Shown: positions 17,857 to 26,647, numbered from the stretch's first letter. The stretch is 64,000 nucleotides of DNA from Spartobacteria bacterium (GCA_003169975.1 PNAA01000035.1:577-64576); one strand, 5' to 3'. Numbers and translations are program-made. The notes: generated by a model from the sequence alone, not told the origin.

Positions 17857-19563
17857 TCACGGACCTGGCCCGACGCTCAGCGGGACCGGCCGGTGCGGAG
17901 AGTAAGGCGGTGCTCCGGGAAAGTGGCTCCGAATTGTCTGAGTAATCGGCGGCGCGTAGGCAATCACCAGCAAAAGCGCGGCCCCAATCAGCCAGGGAGT
18001 GAAACTTTGCACCGCCGGAACACGCTCATCATGGTAGGGCTCGGAAACAATCAACTCCAGCGCGCCTTGTCTTACCGGCTTACCGAAGAGCGTGCCGAAG
18101 AAAACAATAAAGAACATGAGCGCGGCGATCGTCATGATGATCCCGCCGACGCCGGTGAATATCCCGCTCATCGCCCACTCAGGCTGATAGAGCGGCGATT
18201 GCGGATTGCCATAGGTCAGCCCGAGGTTGGTGCGTCGCGGCTCACCTCCCGCACCGGAGACAAATCCGCCCGACGAAAAAATCATGATCCCAAGCGTCCA
18301 AAGGTACGGCACCCAGACGTTCCAGGTCGGGAGCTTGATTCTCTTGCCGGTCAGTTTTGCGACCAGGAAAAGACTCATGCCGATAAAGGAAAGAAAGACC
18401 GGGCCAGCCACGGTTTGATGGAAGTGGGCGGGCAGCCACGTCGTGTTATGGACGACGTTGTTCAGGTTATAAGAGGCATTAACGATTCCGGTGATTCCGC
18501 CGAAGATGAAGATGACCAGACCGGCAAAGAGATAGGAGAAGAGCCAGCGATCCTTGTCGAGATAAGGAAGCTTGCTCCACCAACCGAGCAGACCGTGTCC
18601 TCCATTCTGACGCGCGCCGTATTCCATCGAAGCCGCCATGGTGAAGGCGGTGACAAAGCTGGGAACGGCGACCAGCATGGTAAAGAAGGCGTGCACGAAT
18701 TTCCAAGTGTCACTGATCCCGGGTTCCGTGAACTGGTGATGAATCCCAACCGGAGCGGAATAGAGCACCAGCCAGAGGAAAGTAAGGCGACCGGCAAAAT
18801 CGGAATAGAGCTTCCCGCCCGCCAGCTTCGGCAACATCGTGTAATACATGACGTAGGCCGGCAGCAGCCAGAAATAGACAAGCGGATGGCCAAAGAACCA
18901 GAAGAGCATCCGCGCAAGCGGCACATTGATCGTCGGCACCCAGCCCATCGACCAAGGGATGAGCATGAAAATGATTTCGATCGCCACCGGAATGGTCGCG
19001 ATCACCCAGACGATGAAAGTGGCAAAAATGCCAACCACCGCGAGCGGGATTTTCTCGCCGGGGTGGTCGCGTTTCCAGGCGAAGTAAGGTGGTAGCCAGC
19101 TAAAGAAGGCAATCCACGAGCCAATCACCACCAGCGCGAGACCGAGATAGAAGGACGGATGAGCGCGCAGTGGCGGATAGAAGGTATAGAGGACAGTCGC
19201 CTGCCCGGAAAGAATGGCGGCAGCGGCGAGAAGCGTGCCGATAACCATCAGCGCAAAGGAAAGCCACGCCACTTTCATATTCAGGGGTCGTCCCAGATGG
19301 TAGCGAATCACGGCATAGCCGAAGGCGACCGCGAAAAAGGTGGTGAAAACGATTGCATTCACCACGCCGTGCAGAGTTAGGCCCTGGAAATATTCGAGGC
19401 CGAGAAATTCCCGGCTGTGAATGAACCCCGAGCGATAGAGTGCCTGCATGAGGCCGTGATAGATGCCGAGGATCAGCAGAACCATCGGGAAAATGATCTC
19501 GATCAGGATCATTCGCCTGAGCCCGGGCTCGATCTCGATCGCGCGTTCGTTGGTAAGTTCCAT
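17857..19563 (-). CDS. Cytochrome c oxidase subunit I, B-family (ba3-type)
   Basis: A 568-residue haem-copper oxidase with about 13 membrane helices. Visible ligands: low-spin haem His in TLHGVVNA, the CuB His and cross-linked Tyr in GHPLVYFWLLPAY, the CuB pair in PVGIHHQF, and the two haem ligands in WLPAHFHQTV. The GHPLVYFW form is that of ba3 (B-family) oxidases and not of aa3 enzymes (GHPEVY). It would be the terminal reductase of O2, probably with high affinity, in the inner membrane. It lies in an operon with subunits IIa and II upstream and SCO downstream. Confidence 0.93.
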   Translation of the reverse strand: MELTNERAIEIEPGLRRMILIEIIFPMVLLILGIYHGLMQALYRSGFIHSREFLGLEYFQGLTLHGVVNAIVFTTFFAVAFGYAVIRYHLGRPLNMKVAWLSFALMVIGTLLAAAAILSGQATVLYTFYPPLRAHPSFYLGLALVVIGSWIAFFSWLPPYFAWKRDHPGEKIPLAVVGIFATFIVWVIATIPVAIEIIFMLIPWSMGWVPTINVPLARMLFWFFGHPLVYFWLLPAYVMYYTMLPKLAGGKLYSDFAGRLTFLWLVLYSAPVGIHHQFTEPGISDTWKFVHAFFTMLVAVPSFVTAFTMAASMEYGARQNGGHGLLGWWSKLPYLDKDRWLFSYLFAGLVIFIFGGITGIVNASYNLNNVVHNTTWLPAHFHQTVAGPVFLSFIGMSLFLVAKLTGKRIKLPTWNVWVPYLWTLGIMIFSSGGFVSGAGGEPRRTNLGLTYGNPQSPLYQPEWAMSGIFTGVGGIIMTIAALMFFIVFFGTLFGKPVRQGALELIVSEPYHDERVPAVQSFTPWLIGAALLLVIAYAPPITQTIRSHFPGAPPYSPHRPVPLSVGPGP

Positions 19564-19569
19564 CGGCGG

Positions 19570-20352
19570 TTACTTGATCGTTTTCAGATACGCAATGATT
19601 TCGTTCACTTCCTCATCGGTGAGAGTGGGCGCCGGCATGACGTCATCAAACCCCTCCACCACCTTGGCGTCGGGATGAAGAATGGACTCACGAAGATAAA
19701 CGTCATCCGCAATCACGGTTGAGCCGTCGGCCAGCTTGCGCGTGCGGCCATAGAGGCCCTTGAAGCTGGGACCGATGTCGTCCACGCCATTGAGCGAGTG
19801 GCAGGAAAAACATTCGTTCTTGATAAGCAGGCGGGAGCGCGGGTCGGCCGGCGTCGCCGCTGCGGACGGAGTGGCCGGTTTCGTCGCGCGAAAGGTCGCC
19901 GCGTCCACCACGCGCAGGCTGGCGGCCATGCGATCATGACCCGTCCCGCAATACTCGTGGCAAATCACCGGATAGACGCGCGGCTGGTCGAATTTGACGC
20001 GCGCATAATTCACCACCCCGGGCACGGCCATGAGATTGAGATCGGTCCCGACGAGGATGAGCCCGTGCGTGACATCGATCGTGCTCAGGTAGACATCCAC
20101 GATCGAACCGGCCGGCACGGTGACTTCTTCCGGTTCGAATTTCCACATCCGGGCCACGTAATGCAGCTCGTAATGCGTTGGCGAATGCGCGATCAGCTCG
20201 CCCTTTTGGAACGGCTTCACACTCGTCAGGCAGGTCGGCAGGCCGACGTGAAAGACATTGACCGCGAGCGCTGCGAACCCGAAGAGCAGCATGACGAAAG
20301 CGACCGCCACCGCAAAAATTCGTTTTTCCAGCTGGGTAATCGTCATCGCCAT
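19570..20352 (-). CDS. Cytochrome c oxidase subunit II with fused cytochrome c domain
   Basis: About 260 residues: one N-terminal membrane helix, a cupredoxin domain with the CuA set (His in DVTHGLI, then CHEYCGTGHDRM), and a C-terminal class I cytochrome c with CFSCH and an axial Met in DDVMPAP. This caa3-like fusion brings the electron donor onto the enzyme. Start ATG 20352 overlaps the stop of the small upstream gene as TGATG, which decides the start over the longer open frame to 20391. Confidence 0.92.
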   Translation of the reverse strand: MAMTITQLEKRIFAVAVAFVMLLFGFAALAVNVFHVGLPTCLTSVKPFQKGELIAHSPTHYELHYVARMWKFEPEEVTVPAGSIVDVYLSTIDVTHGLILVGTDLNLMAVPGVVNYARVKFDQPRVYPVICHEYCGTGHDRMAASLRVVDAATFRATKPATPSAAATPADPRSRLLIKNECFSCHSLNGVDDIGPSFKGLYGRTRKLADGSTVIADDVYLRESILHPDAKVVEGFDDVMPAPTLTDEEVNEIIAYLKTIK

Positions 20353-20486
20353 CAGCTCCGCGCGATCATGATCCAGTAGATCAAAAACCAAATTGCGGCA
20401 TAAAACAGAAGCAGCAAAACAAAGAAAAAGATCGCGCCGCTCGGGAAAAACCGCTTTTCGTTTTCTGGTTCGTTCGAGGGTGTCAT
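20352..20486 (-). CDS. Small single-helix oxidase subunit (subunit IIa-like)
   Basis: A 44-residue protein: polar N-terminus MTPSNEPENEKRFFPSG, then one hydrophobic helix IFFFVLLLLFYAAIWFLIYW. In ba3 oxidases a single-helix subunit IIa supplies the helix missing from the short subunit II, and this gene is first in the operon and translationally coupled to subunit II. Assignment rests on position and helix, not on a sequence motif. Confidence 0.7.
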   Translation of the reverse strand: MTPSNEPENEKRFFPSGAIFFFVLLLLFYAAIWFLIYWIMIARS

Positions 20487-20662
20487 CCTAGCAATTGTTA
20501 CGGGGAAGCATGTCAATTTCACTGCTTGGGAAAAAGGAAAAAATGCAACGCGCGAAGATTGCATCGTGGCCGGCTGCGCCCGGCGCCGGCCTCCTTTATT
20601 AGGCGGGACGACCCGCTTTCGGTTTGTTTTGAGAAAGTTCTCTGCGGAAAGCTCAGCGCCGC

Positions 20663-21334
20663 CTAACAGGCGAGATCGTAGCGCCGGCAAACTCCGGAGA
20701 GCAGTTCCCAGAGCGCGTTCAGCACGCGATCGGCGGCGGTCGCAACGGCATCCGCATTGTCCGGTCGAACGTGCGTTGCGAGGAGGGCTCTCTCCATGGC
20801 GGCGTGTTCGCGGTCGGCGTCGATGTGGACGGTGAAATAGCGGTAGCTTTCCGGATCGTCGAAATAGTAGTGCCTGATAAGCCCGTCGATCTTCGACTCC
20901 GAGACGGCCGGGATCTGGCTTTCATAGGCGTAAAGCGCGGCGAGACCAGCCGCGATGTCGCCCTTGCCGCAAACGGAACGAAAGGTCGCGATCAACTCCG
21001 CGGTTTCCGGCCAGGCCGCTGTGTCGTCGAGTTCGTTAGGCGAGACGCCGAGGGTGGCAGCGAAGTTCCGCCAGAGCTGCGGATGATTCGGGTCGCCCGC
21101 TTCTTCGTCGATCAGGTTGGCGAGCAACTGGCGGCGGGTCGGTTGATCGTCGCAGCGCGCGTGGATGGCGGAGAGGTAGGTCGGGAAAGCGGCGACGTGC
21201 CGGTAATACTGGCAGGCGTAATCCGCCAGCGTTGCCTTGTGCAATTCACCCCGCGTCCAAGCGAGGTAAAACGGATGGGTCAAGAGGTGGCGGGCGGCGA
21301 TTTGTTCGTCGAGGCGATCAAGATAGGCGTTCAT
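20663..21334 (-). CDS. CADD-family protein, putative self-sacrificing pABA synthase
   Basis: A 223-residue haem-oxygenase-like diiron protein related to Chlamydia CADD. The metal ligands are all present with CADD spacing: E and H in DEEAGDPNH, E in AYESQIP, and H-x3-D-x2-H in HIDADREH. Tyr23 (HPFYLAW) and the Lys ten residues after the ligand Glu (SESK) match the tyrosine and lysine that CADD consumes to make p-aminobenzoate. It would thus give an alternative pABA supply for folate. Its only near neighbour on the strand is the oxidase operon; no folate gene is adjacent. Confidence 0.85.
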   Translation of the reverse strand: MNAYLDRLDEQIAARHLLTHPFYLAWTRGELHKATLADYACQYYRHVAAFPTYLSAIHARCDDQPTRRQLLANLIDEEAGDPNHPQLWRNFAATLGVSPNELDDTAAWPETAELIATFRSVCGKGDIAAGLAALYAYESQIPAVSESKIDGLIRHYYFDDPESYRYFTVHIDADREHAAMERALLATHVRPDNADAVATAADRVLNALWELLSGVCRRYDLAC

Positions 21335-21491
21335 GAGTTTACAAAGCTTTTAGACGATCATCGCGCAGTTGGCAAAGCTGATTCGGATCTCGTCCCAACA
21401 AATATTGCCGGGTCCGAAGCAGATCGTGCCAAGTCGTGCGGAGCGGCCTTAGCCACCGGAATGATGACCGAGGTTGCAGGATGGTTGGGCC

Positions 21492-22160
21492 TCAATGCCC
21501 CAGCGGCGTGGTCACGTTCGTGCGTGGCGGCGGGGTGAACTCAAAGGTCGAGGGATCGATCGCGGCGCGCGATTCGTTCGCATAAACGGTGACGATGTGA
21601 TCGCCATTGGGCTGCGCCATCTCCGTGCGCTGCACCTGCAGGTCGGCGTTCAGCTCGATGGTGAACGTCTGGAGGAGACGCTTGAGCGACGGATTGCGCG
21701 GGGCGAGCTGGAGCTGGTAGCCGTTCGCCGTCGTGCTCCCCGTGATGTGGTAGCTGTTCTCGACGTTTTGCAGGTTGAGCGCCGCGGTCAGGGCGGCGAC
21801 GCCGGCATCGAGCGGGGAATGTTTGCCTAACGAGTAGTGTTCCGCCGATTGGAATTTCGGGTAGTAAATCCAGAGCTGTTTCCCGTCGCTCACCGTCAGG
21901 CTGGGCGAGTTGCCTTTGACCTCGCGGCGAAAATTGTCCGGGGCGGCGAACCAGACCTTGCCCGAGCTGTTGATCGGTTTGTTCATGAGGTGGACGGCTT
22001 TTTCCTCCTGGAAATCGGCCTGCACCTGGGGCGCGGCGGCGCGTTTCACCCGGATGCGGTCAAGGAGCGCTTTCGTATCGGCGGGCGTGAGCGGAGCCGC
22101 CTGCGCGGTGGCGAAAGCGATCAGGAGCGATAAGGAAAGCAAAGAGAGTTTGGAGACCAT
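21492..22160 (-). CDS. LolA-like periplasmic lipoprotein carrier
   Basis: A 222-residue protein with a signal peptide (LSLLSLSLLIAFATAQA). It has the LolA pattern: QVQADFQEEK near the mature N-terminus, SSGKVWFAAPDNFRRE, DGKQLWIYYP, and a C-terminal QRTEMAQPNGDHIVTVY. It would shuttle lipids or lipoproteins across the periplasm. Located downstream of an MMPL exporter and a lipoprotein gene, it is more likely a pathway-specific LolA homologue than the housekeeping one. Confidence 0.85.
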   Translation of the reverse strand: MVSKLSLLSLSLLIAFATAQAAPLTPADTKALLDRIRVKRAAAPQVQADFQEEKAVHLMNKPINSSGKVWFAAPDNFRREVKGNSPSLTVSDGKQLWIYYPKFQSAEHYSLGKHSPLDAGVAALTAALNLQNVENSYHITGSTTANGYQLQLAPRNPSLKRLLQTFTIELNADLQVQRTEMAQPNGDHIVTVYANESRAAIDPSTFEFTPPPRTNVTTPLGH

Positions 22161-22206
22161 GTTTCTTTAGCCGGACTTCCGTCGCGCTGAGCTATTCGGA
22201 AAGAAT

Positions 22207-22293
22207 GAATCAGGAAAGCAGGAAAAGGAATCGGACATTCGTCATCCAAGTTCACGGCTGCAAGTTCTTCCTGCTTTCCTGCTTTCCTGATTC
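22207..22293. repeat. Inverted repeat overlapping the MMPL gene 3' end
   Basis: A perfect 17-bp inverted repeat: GAATCAGGAAAGCAGGA at 22207-22223 and its complement at 22277-22293. The right arm has an extra CAGGAAAG tandem unit and encodes part of the last dozen residues of the MMPL protein (ESGKQESRKN). Confidence 0.85.
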
Positions 22294-24780
22294 AACGGTT
22301 TTCGGTTTGGCCGCTGCGGCGGCGGGCAGAGTGAAGAAGATGGTGGCGAACAAGCTCCAGGCGAGGCCGATCGCGCAGGCGATGCCGAGGCCGCTCAAGG
22401 TCGGATTATTGGCAAAGCCTAACGAGCCGAAGCCGGCAATCGCGGTCAGGCCGGCAAGCGCGACCGGTTTCAGGACGCCGGCCACATCGTGCTCGATCTC
22501 GCGCGCCTTTTGCCAGACGAGCAGAACGTAAATGCCGTAATCGACCCCGATCGCGAGCACCAGCCGGAAGGCGAGAACGTTGAGCAAGTTGAGCGGGATG
22601 TGCGCGAGTTTCATGGTCGCGATCATCGCGCCGATGGCGAGCGCGAGGGTGATGACCTGGATCAGCCAGAGCCGCCAGTCGCGATAGAGGAAGGCGAGGA
22701 GCGAGGCGTCGAAGAAGGCCATCAGGATGCTGATCAGGATCAATTGGCGATGCGACCACGGGATCAGGTCGGTGAGGGTGAAGCTCCAGCCGGAGAGAAT
22801 CAGCGGCACGCCCGCGACCGGCAGCTCGCGCTCCAGCATTTCCTTCTGTTCGTGCGTCTCGACCGGCTGGGTCGTGGTCACGAAGCCGACCGTGAGCAAC
22901 GGATCGTGCGCGAAATAGCGATCGACCAGGAACCACCAACTGGAGCTTGCCGGAAGTTGCTTCCGCCAAGCGGGAATCGGCCGCGTGCCGCGCCCGACCG
23001 CTTCCAGTTGATCGAGCAGGGCAAAGCCGGCGGCAAAAGTTGCGCGGCTGAATCCTTCCTGCGCGATCGCTTTTTCCAGAGACTGGCGGGTTGCCGGGAA
23101 ATCGATCATGCGCAGCCGGAGACGATTTTGCTCGATCAGGCGGGGCGAAAGGGCGAGCGCCGCCGGGGTCGAGAAGCTCTTGATCGCCCCGGTCTTTTGC
23201 AGGTCGCGCCAATGGGCCTCGATCTTTTGCCAATCGTCGTGCAGTTGCTCCTCGTTAGGCGCGCGGACGATCCCGATGACCGGCTCCCAGCGGATCGGCA
23301 TCTTCGCCATGATCGTCTTGAGTGCATAGCCGGCGTCGCTCGACTTCGGCTCCATAGAATGGGCGCTGGCGTCGAAGATCAGCGGCGGATTCGGCGCGAC
23401 CGCGACCGCGAAGAGGAGGAGCAAAATCGGCAGCGCGATCCAAAGAATTAAACCCGGCGCGCGCAGCATGCGGCGAACGAAGAGCTTAACGAGGGAGAGG
23501 ATCCAATCATGCCGCGGAGGGACCGAGCGTTGCCCGATGAAGAGAAAAAAAACGCTCGTCATGAAAAGGCCGGCCACCAGGATGCCGACCGCGATCAAGA
23601 CGCCGAGCTGGGTAAAGCCGCCCGAGCCGGCGAGGAGGAGTGCGAGGAAACCGACCGCGGTGGTGAGGGCGCCGAAGAAAATGGCGCGGCCAAGTTTCGC
23701 GACCGCTTCCTCGATCGCTGCCGGATGCGTGCTGCCTTCAATCCGGGCCTGTTGGTAGCGGCCGAAAATCAGGATCGCAAAATCGACCCCGAGCCCGATC
23801 AGGATCGCGCACATCCCGATCGTCACCATGTTGAGCTCGCCGAAAATGAGGAGCCCGACGGCGAGCGCGACGAGGCAACAGAGAAAAAGCGAAAATCCCA
23901 TCCCGACGAGCGGGAGCCAGCGGCGGAAGCCGACAAAAAAAACGCCGCCGACGAGCAGGATCGAACCGAGGAGCGTGACCACGATGTCGTGCCGCATGCT
24001 GAGTGAAATCTCCGCGACGTAGGCCGAACGGCCGGTGACCAGCACCTGGAGCGGCGCTTCGCCCTCCCAGCCCTGGCTGGCCGTGGCGCGGAACGCGTTC
24101 ACTTTTTTCATCAATGCCTGGCAATCGAAGGCGCTGATCGACGGCTGGTCGGTGACCGCGAGAAAGATGCGCGTGGTCCGGTCGGGCGAGGTGAGAGGTT
24201 GCCCCTCCTGCAGGGTGTCGTTGCCCGCGAACGGCTTGAGCGCGGGGGCGACGATGCCTAACGGATCGAGGGAAAGCTCGAAATCCGTCCGGGGCGAGCC
24301 GGCCTCGATCTCCTGGTGTAGGCGGCTGAGCCGCGCCTGCATTTTGGCCGGTTGGAGAACGGCAACGGTCTCATCGAAAGCGCGCGGTTCGAGATTGAGA
24401 AGCAGGGGAACGGCGAGGCCCTGGAGGTCGTGAACGCCTTCCGGCGTCTCGATCGGCGAGCCGCTCAAGACGCGCGTGCTCCAAGGCTGCTGGCGCAGAC
24501 GTTCGGCGAAAATGGGCGCGAACTCCTCCAGCCGGTCGACGTCGTTAGGCTGACTAACGAGCGCGAAAGTCAGCTCGCGGGTCTGCGCGAAATCGCCGTT
24601 GTAAACCTTGAGTCCCTGGACCGATTCGAATTTCCCAGGGAGCAGATTGAGGACTTCTGTGTCAAGCGTCAGCCGGGTGATGAGAATGAAAAGACTGACG
24701 GCCGCGAGGAGCGCGACCGCGAGCCAGACGAGGCCACGATGGTGTGTGACGAGGCGGGCGATGAACTTCGAATACGACAT
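22252..24780 (-). CDS. MMPL/RND-family lipid exporter
   Basis: An 842-residue inner-membrane transporter with the RND/MMPL duplicated layout: one helix, a large periplasmic domain, a block of helices, then a repeat of this plan. The conserved block GVDFAILIFGRYQ (first half) and GVDYGIYVLLVWQKARE (second half) carry the charged helix-4 residues. Members move lipids or pigments to the outer leaflet or to a carrier. The LolA gene follows and a lipoprotein gene precedes, as in export modules of aryl-polyene-type loci. The C-terminal tail is encoded by an inverted repeat. Confidence 0.88.
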   Translation of the reverse strand: MSYSKFIARLVTHHRGLVWLAVALLAAVSLFILITRLTLDTEVLNLLPGKFESVQGLKVYNGDFAQTRELTFALVSQPNDVDRLEEFAPIFAERLRQQPWSTRVLSGSPIETPEGVHDLQGLAVPLLLNLEPRAFDETVAVLQPAKMQARLSRLHQEIEAGSPRTDFELSLDPLGIVAPALKPFAGNDTLQEGQPLTSPDRTTRIFLAVTDQPSISAFDCQALMKKVNAFRATASQGWEGEAPLQVLVTGRSAYVAEISLSMRHDIVVTLLGSILLVGGVFFVGFRRWLPLVGMGFSLFLCCLVALAVGLLIFGELNMVTIGMCAILIGLGVDFAILIFGRYQQARIEGSTHPAAIEEAVAKLGRAIFFGALTTAVGFLALLLAGSGGFTQLGVLIAVGILVAGLFMTSVFFLFIGQRSVPPRHDWILSLVKLFVRRMLRAPGLILWIALPILLLLFAVAVAPNPPLIFDASAHSMEPKSSDAGYALKTIMAKMPIRWEPVIGIVRAPNEEQLHDDWQKIEAHWRDLQKTGAIKSFSTPAALALSPRLIEQNRLRLRMIDFPATRQSLEKAIAQEGFSRATFAAGFALLDQLEAVGRGTRPIPAWRKQLPASSSWWFLVDRYFAHDPLLTVGFVTTTQPVETHEQKEMLERELPVAGVPLILSGWSFTLTDLIPWSHRQLILISILMAFFDASLLAFLYRDWRLWLIQVITLALAIGAMIATMKLAHIPLNLLNVLAFRLVLAIGVDYGIYVLLVWQKAREIEHDVAGVLKPVALAGLTAIAGFGSLGFANNPTLSGLGIACAIGLAWSLFATIFFTLPAAAAAKPKTVESGKQESRKNLQP

Positions 24781-24795
24781 CAGCGACCGCGACGG

Positions 24796-25287
24796 TCAGA
24801 AGGCAAAGGTAAAGCGGTCGGGGCCGACTATCTGGCGGATGAGCGGCTGGTTTTTCGCGCGGCGCAGCAGTTCGCGGAGCGAGACCCAGCCGCGGAGGCG
24901 GGCGGGTGTTTCCGACGGCGGGCCCGACCACGAGCCGCGGGCGAGGGGACCGCTCACGCGCACGAACTTGTCGTCCTGGTGCACGGTCAAAAGCGTGACG
25001 CCGGGACCTTTGCTGAAAGTCAATTCAAAGTCGCCCCTGGTGGAATAACGAACTAGGACGTCGCCGATGAGCGACGTCTTCGGCCCGCGATACTGGAGCT
25101 GGCCGATCTTCGCCTGCCAATCCGGCTCCGGCTGGACGAACTGGTGGCGCAGTGTCTGGCAGCTCGTTAGGCAGAGGAACGCGAGACCGACAAGAAAATA
25201 TGGGAGGGGCCTTTGTGCCCCGAGGAGGTGGCGGGTCGCCGCCCCAAGGCGCCTCCCACATTGGCTTTCGCGGATGCGCGGATCCAT
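24796..25287 (-). CDS. Putative outer-membrane lipoprotein (LolB/DUF3261-like by context)
   Basis: Up to 163 residues. A hydrophobic stretch YFLVGLAFLCLTSC ends in a lipobox cysteine, so the protein is probably a lipoprotein. The rest (IGDVLVRYSTRGDFELTFSKGPG, then DKFVRVSGPLARG) suggests a beta-rich lipid-binding fold, but there is no firm family match. Position between an MMPL exporter and a flavoprotein suggests a LolB- or DUF3261-type partner. The only in-frame ATG is 25287, which gives a 30-residue leader encoded by a palindromic repeat; a non-ATG start nearer the signal peptide is possible. Confidence 0.6.
   Translation of the reverse strand: MDPRIRESQCGRRLGAATRHLLGAQRPLPYFLVGLAFLCLTSCQTLRHQFVQPEPDWQAKIGQLQYRGPKTSLIGDVLVRYSTRGDFELTFSKGPGVTLLTVHQDDKFVRVSGPLARGSWSGPPSETPARLRGWVSLRELLRRAKNQPLIRQIVGPDRFTFAF
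25201..25259. repeat. Extragenic-type palindrome inside a 5' coding end
   Basis: TGGGAGGGGCCTTTGTGCC on the left is matched by GGCGCCTCCCA on the right, with a GC-rich core. It lies where the lipoprotein gene's translation start should be. Confidence 0.75.
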
Positions 25288-25293
25288 CGTTCG

Positions 25294-26592
25294 TTAGGCC
25301 GCCGAGCGCAGCGCCGGTTCCGGCGTGGTTTTGGGTGCCACCAAAGTGCGCCGCGGACAGAGCGGCAGATACCGCTGCAGCCAGACGATGAAATAGAAGG
25401 CCGACATCCGCCAGCGGATCGCGAAACTGCCGCTGATGTTGCCGCCGAGGACGGCGTTCACCGCGGGCGGGATTTGGAGCACGTCCTGCGGATACAGAAA
25501 CACTTCGATGAATTCCTTCGAGTACCAGGCGTTAACGAAGCGGAGATAGCCTTTCATCGCGCGCCGGAGCAGCCGCTCGTATTGCGCGAAAAGGCGCGGC
25601 GCTCTCCGCGGATGATCGAGCACGATATCGAGGGTGTCGGCGCATTGCTCGCCCGCGAGAAGCGCGAGGAAAACGCCGCTGCTGAAAACCGGGTCGATGA
25701 AACCGGCAGCGTCACCGGCGAGCATCCAGCGGTCGCCTGTGAGGCGGCTTTGGCGATAAGAAAAATCGGCGCTCGCGTAGGCGGGCGTGACGCGCCGGGC
25801 GTTTGTCATGCGGCGGGCTAGAAACGGCTGTTCGGCGAGCGCTTCCTCGAGAAATTCCTCCGGCGATTTCTTCGCCTGCTTGAAGAGCGCGGTGTCGAGC
25901 ACGACGCCGATGCTCGCGCGATCCTGCGGGAGCGGGATATACCAGAACCAGCGATCGGAGGCGCGCAGTTGGCGGGTCAGCGTGCCGTCGCGCCCTTCGT
26001 CCGCCTGCACGCCTTCGTAGTGGGCGAAGATCGAGATCTTCTGGAGGTGCGCGTAAGTTTCCTTGAGCTTGAAATGATTCCCGAGCACGGAGTGGCGCCC
26101 GCTCGCGTCGATCACATAACGGGCGCTGATTTTTTCCGGCGCTGCATCCTTGCGCTGCACCTCGAGATCGGCGCGGTCGGCGAAAAACTCGATTCCTTTG
26201 ACTGACGTTTGCTCGCGCACTTCGGCGCCGTTTTCCGCGGCGTGATCGAGCAGCACCTGATCGAACTCCGCCCGCGGCACTTGGTAAGAAGTTTCGGTTT
26301 GCGAGCGGTAGCCGTCCTTGAAATAAAATTTTACTCCTTCATCAGAACAGGCGCTCGCCATTTCGCCGCCGTATTTCCGCATGAAGCCGGCCTGCGCGAA
26401 TTTCTCGTGCACGCCGAGGCGGGTAAAGGTCTTCATGCTGATCGGGAGGAGTGATTCGCCGATGTGGAAGCGGGGAAATTTTTCCCGCTCGAAAACGAAC
26501 ACGCGCCGGCCGGCTCGGGCAAGGAGGGTCGCCGCGGTGCTCCCGGCGGGTCCACCGCCGATGATCGCGACGTCGTAGGTTGCGTCAGACAT
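25294..26592 (-). CDS. FAD-dependent oxidoreductase of the tryptophan-halogenase-like group
   Basis: A 432-residue flavoprotein. The N-terminal FAD motif is VAIIGGGPAGSTAATLLAR, followed by PRFHIGESLLP, and the second FAD motif is WMLAGDAAGFIDPVFSSG. These are shared by flavin-dependent halogenases and geranylgeranyl-reductase-like enzymes. The halogenase WxWxIP motif is present only in the altered form WFWYIPL, so halogenation cannot be assumed. Such flavoproteins accompany LolA and MMPL genes in aryl-polyene and flexirubin clusters. ATG 26592 is preferred to the longer frame. Its TAA stop is in GCCTAACG. Confidence 0.82.
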   Translation of the reverse strand: MSDATYDVAIIGGGPAGSTAATLLARAGRRVFVFEREKFPRFHIGESLLPISMKTFTRLGVHEKFAQAGFMRKYGGEMASACSDEGVKFYFKDGYRSQTETSYQVPRAEFDQVLLDHAAENGAEVREQTSVKGIEFFADRADLEVQRKDAAPEKISARYVIDASGRHSVLGNHFKLKETYAHLQKISIFAHYEGVQADEGRDGTLTRQLRASDRWFWYIPLPQDRASIGVVLDTALFKQAKKSPEEFLEEALAEQPFLARRMTNARRVTPAYASADFSYRQSRLTGDRWMLAGDAAGFIDPVFSSGVFLALLAGEQCADTLDIVLDHPRRAPRLFAQYERLLRRAMKGYLRFVNAWYSKEFIEVFLYPQDVLQIPPAVNAVLGGNISGSFAIRWRMSAFYFIVWLQRYLPLCPRRTLVAPKTTPEPALRSAA

Positions 26593-26647
26593 TCGGCGAC
26601 AAGTTAGCAAGCTTGCGCCGGAAGCAAACTCCGACGGGGCGGTCCTT

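Noticed and set aside
25294-26592. Functional tryptophan halogenase
   Set aside because: The FAD motifs fit, but the halogenase WxWxIP signature is altered (WFWYIPL), and the position in an export gene set fits a pigment or lipid flavoprotein better.
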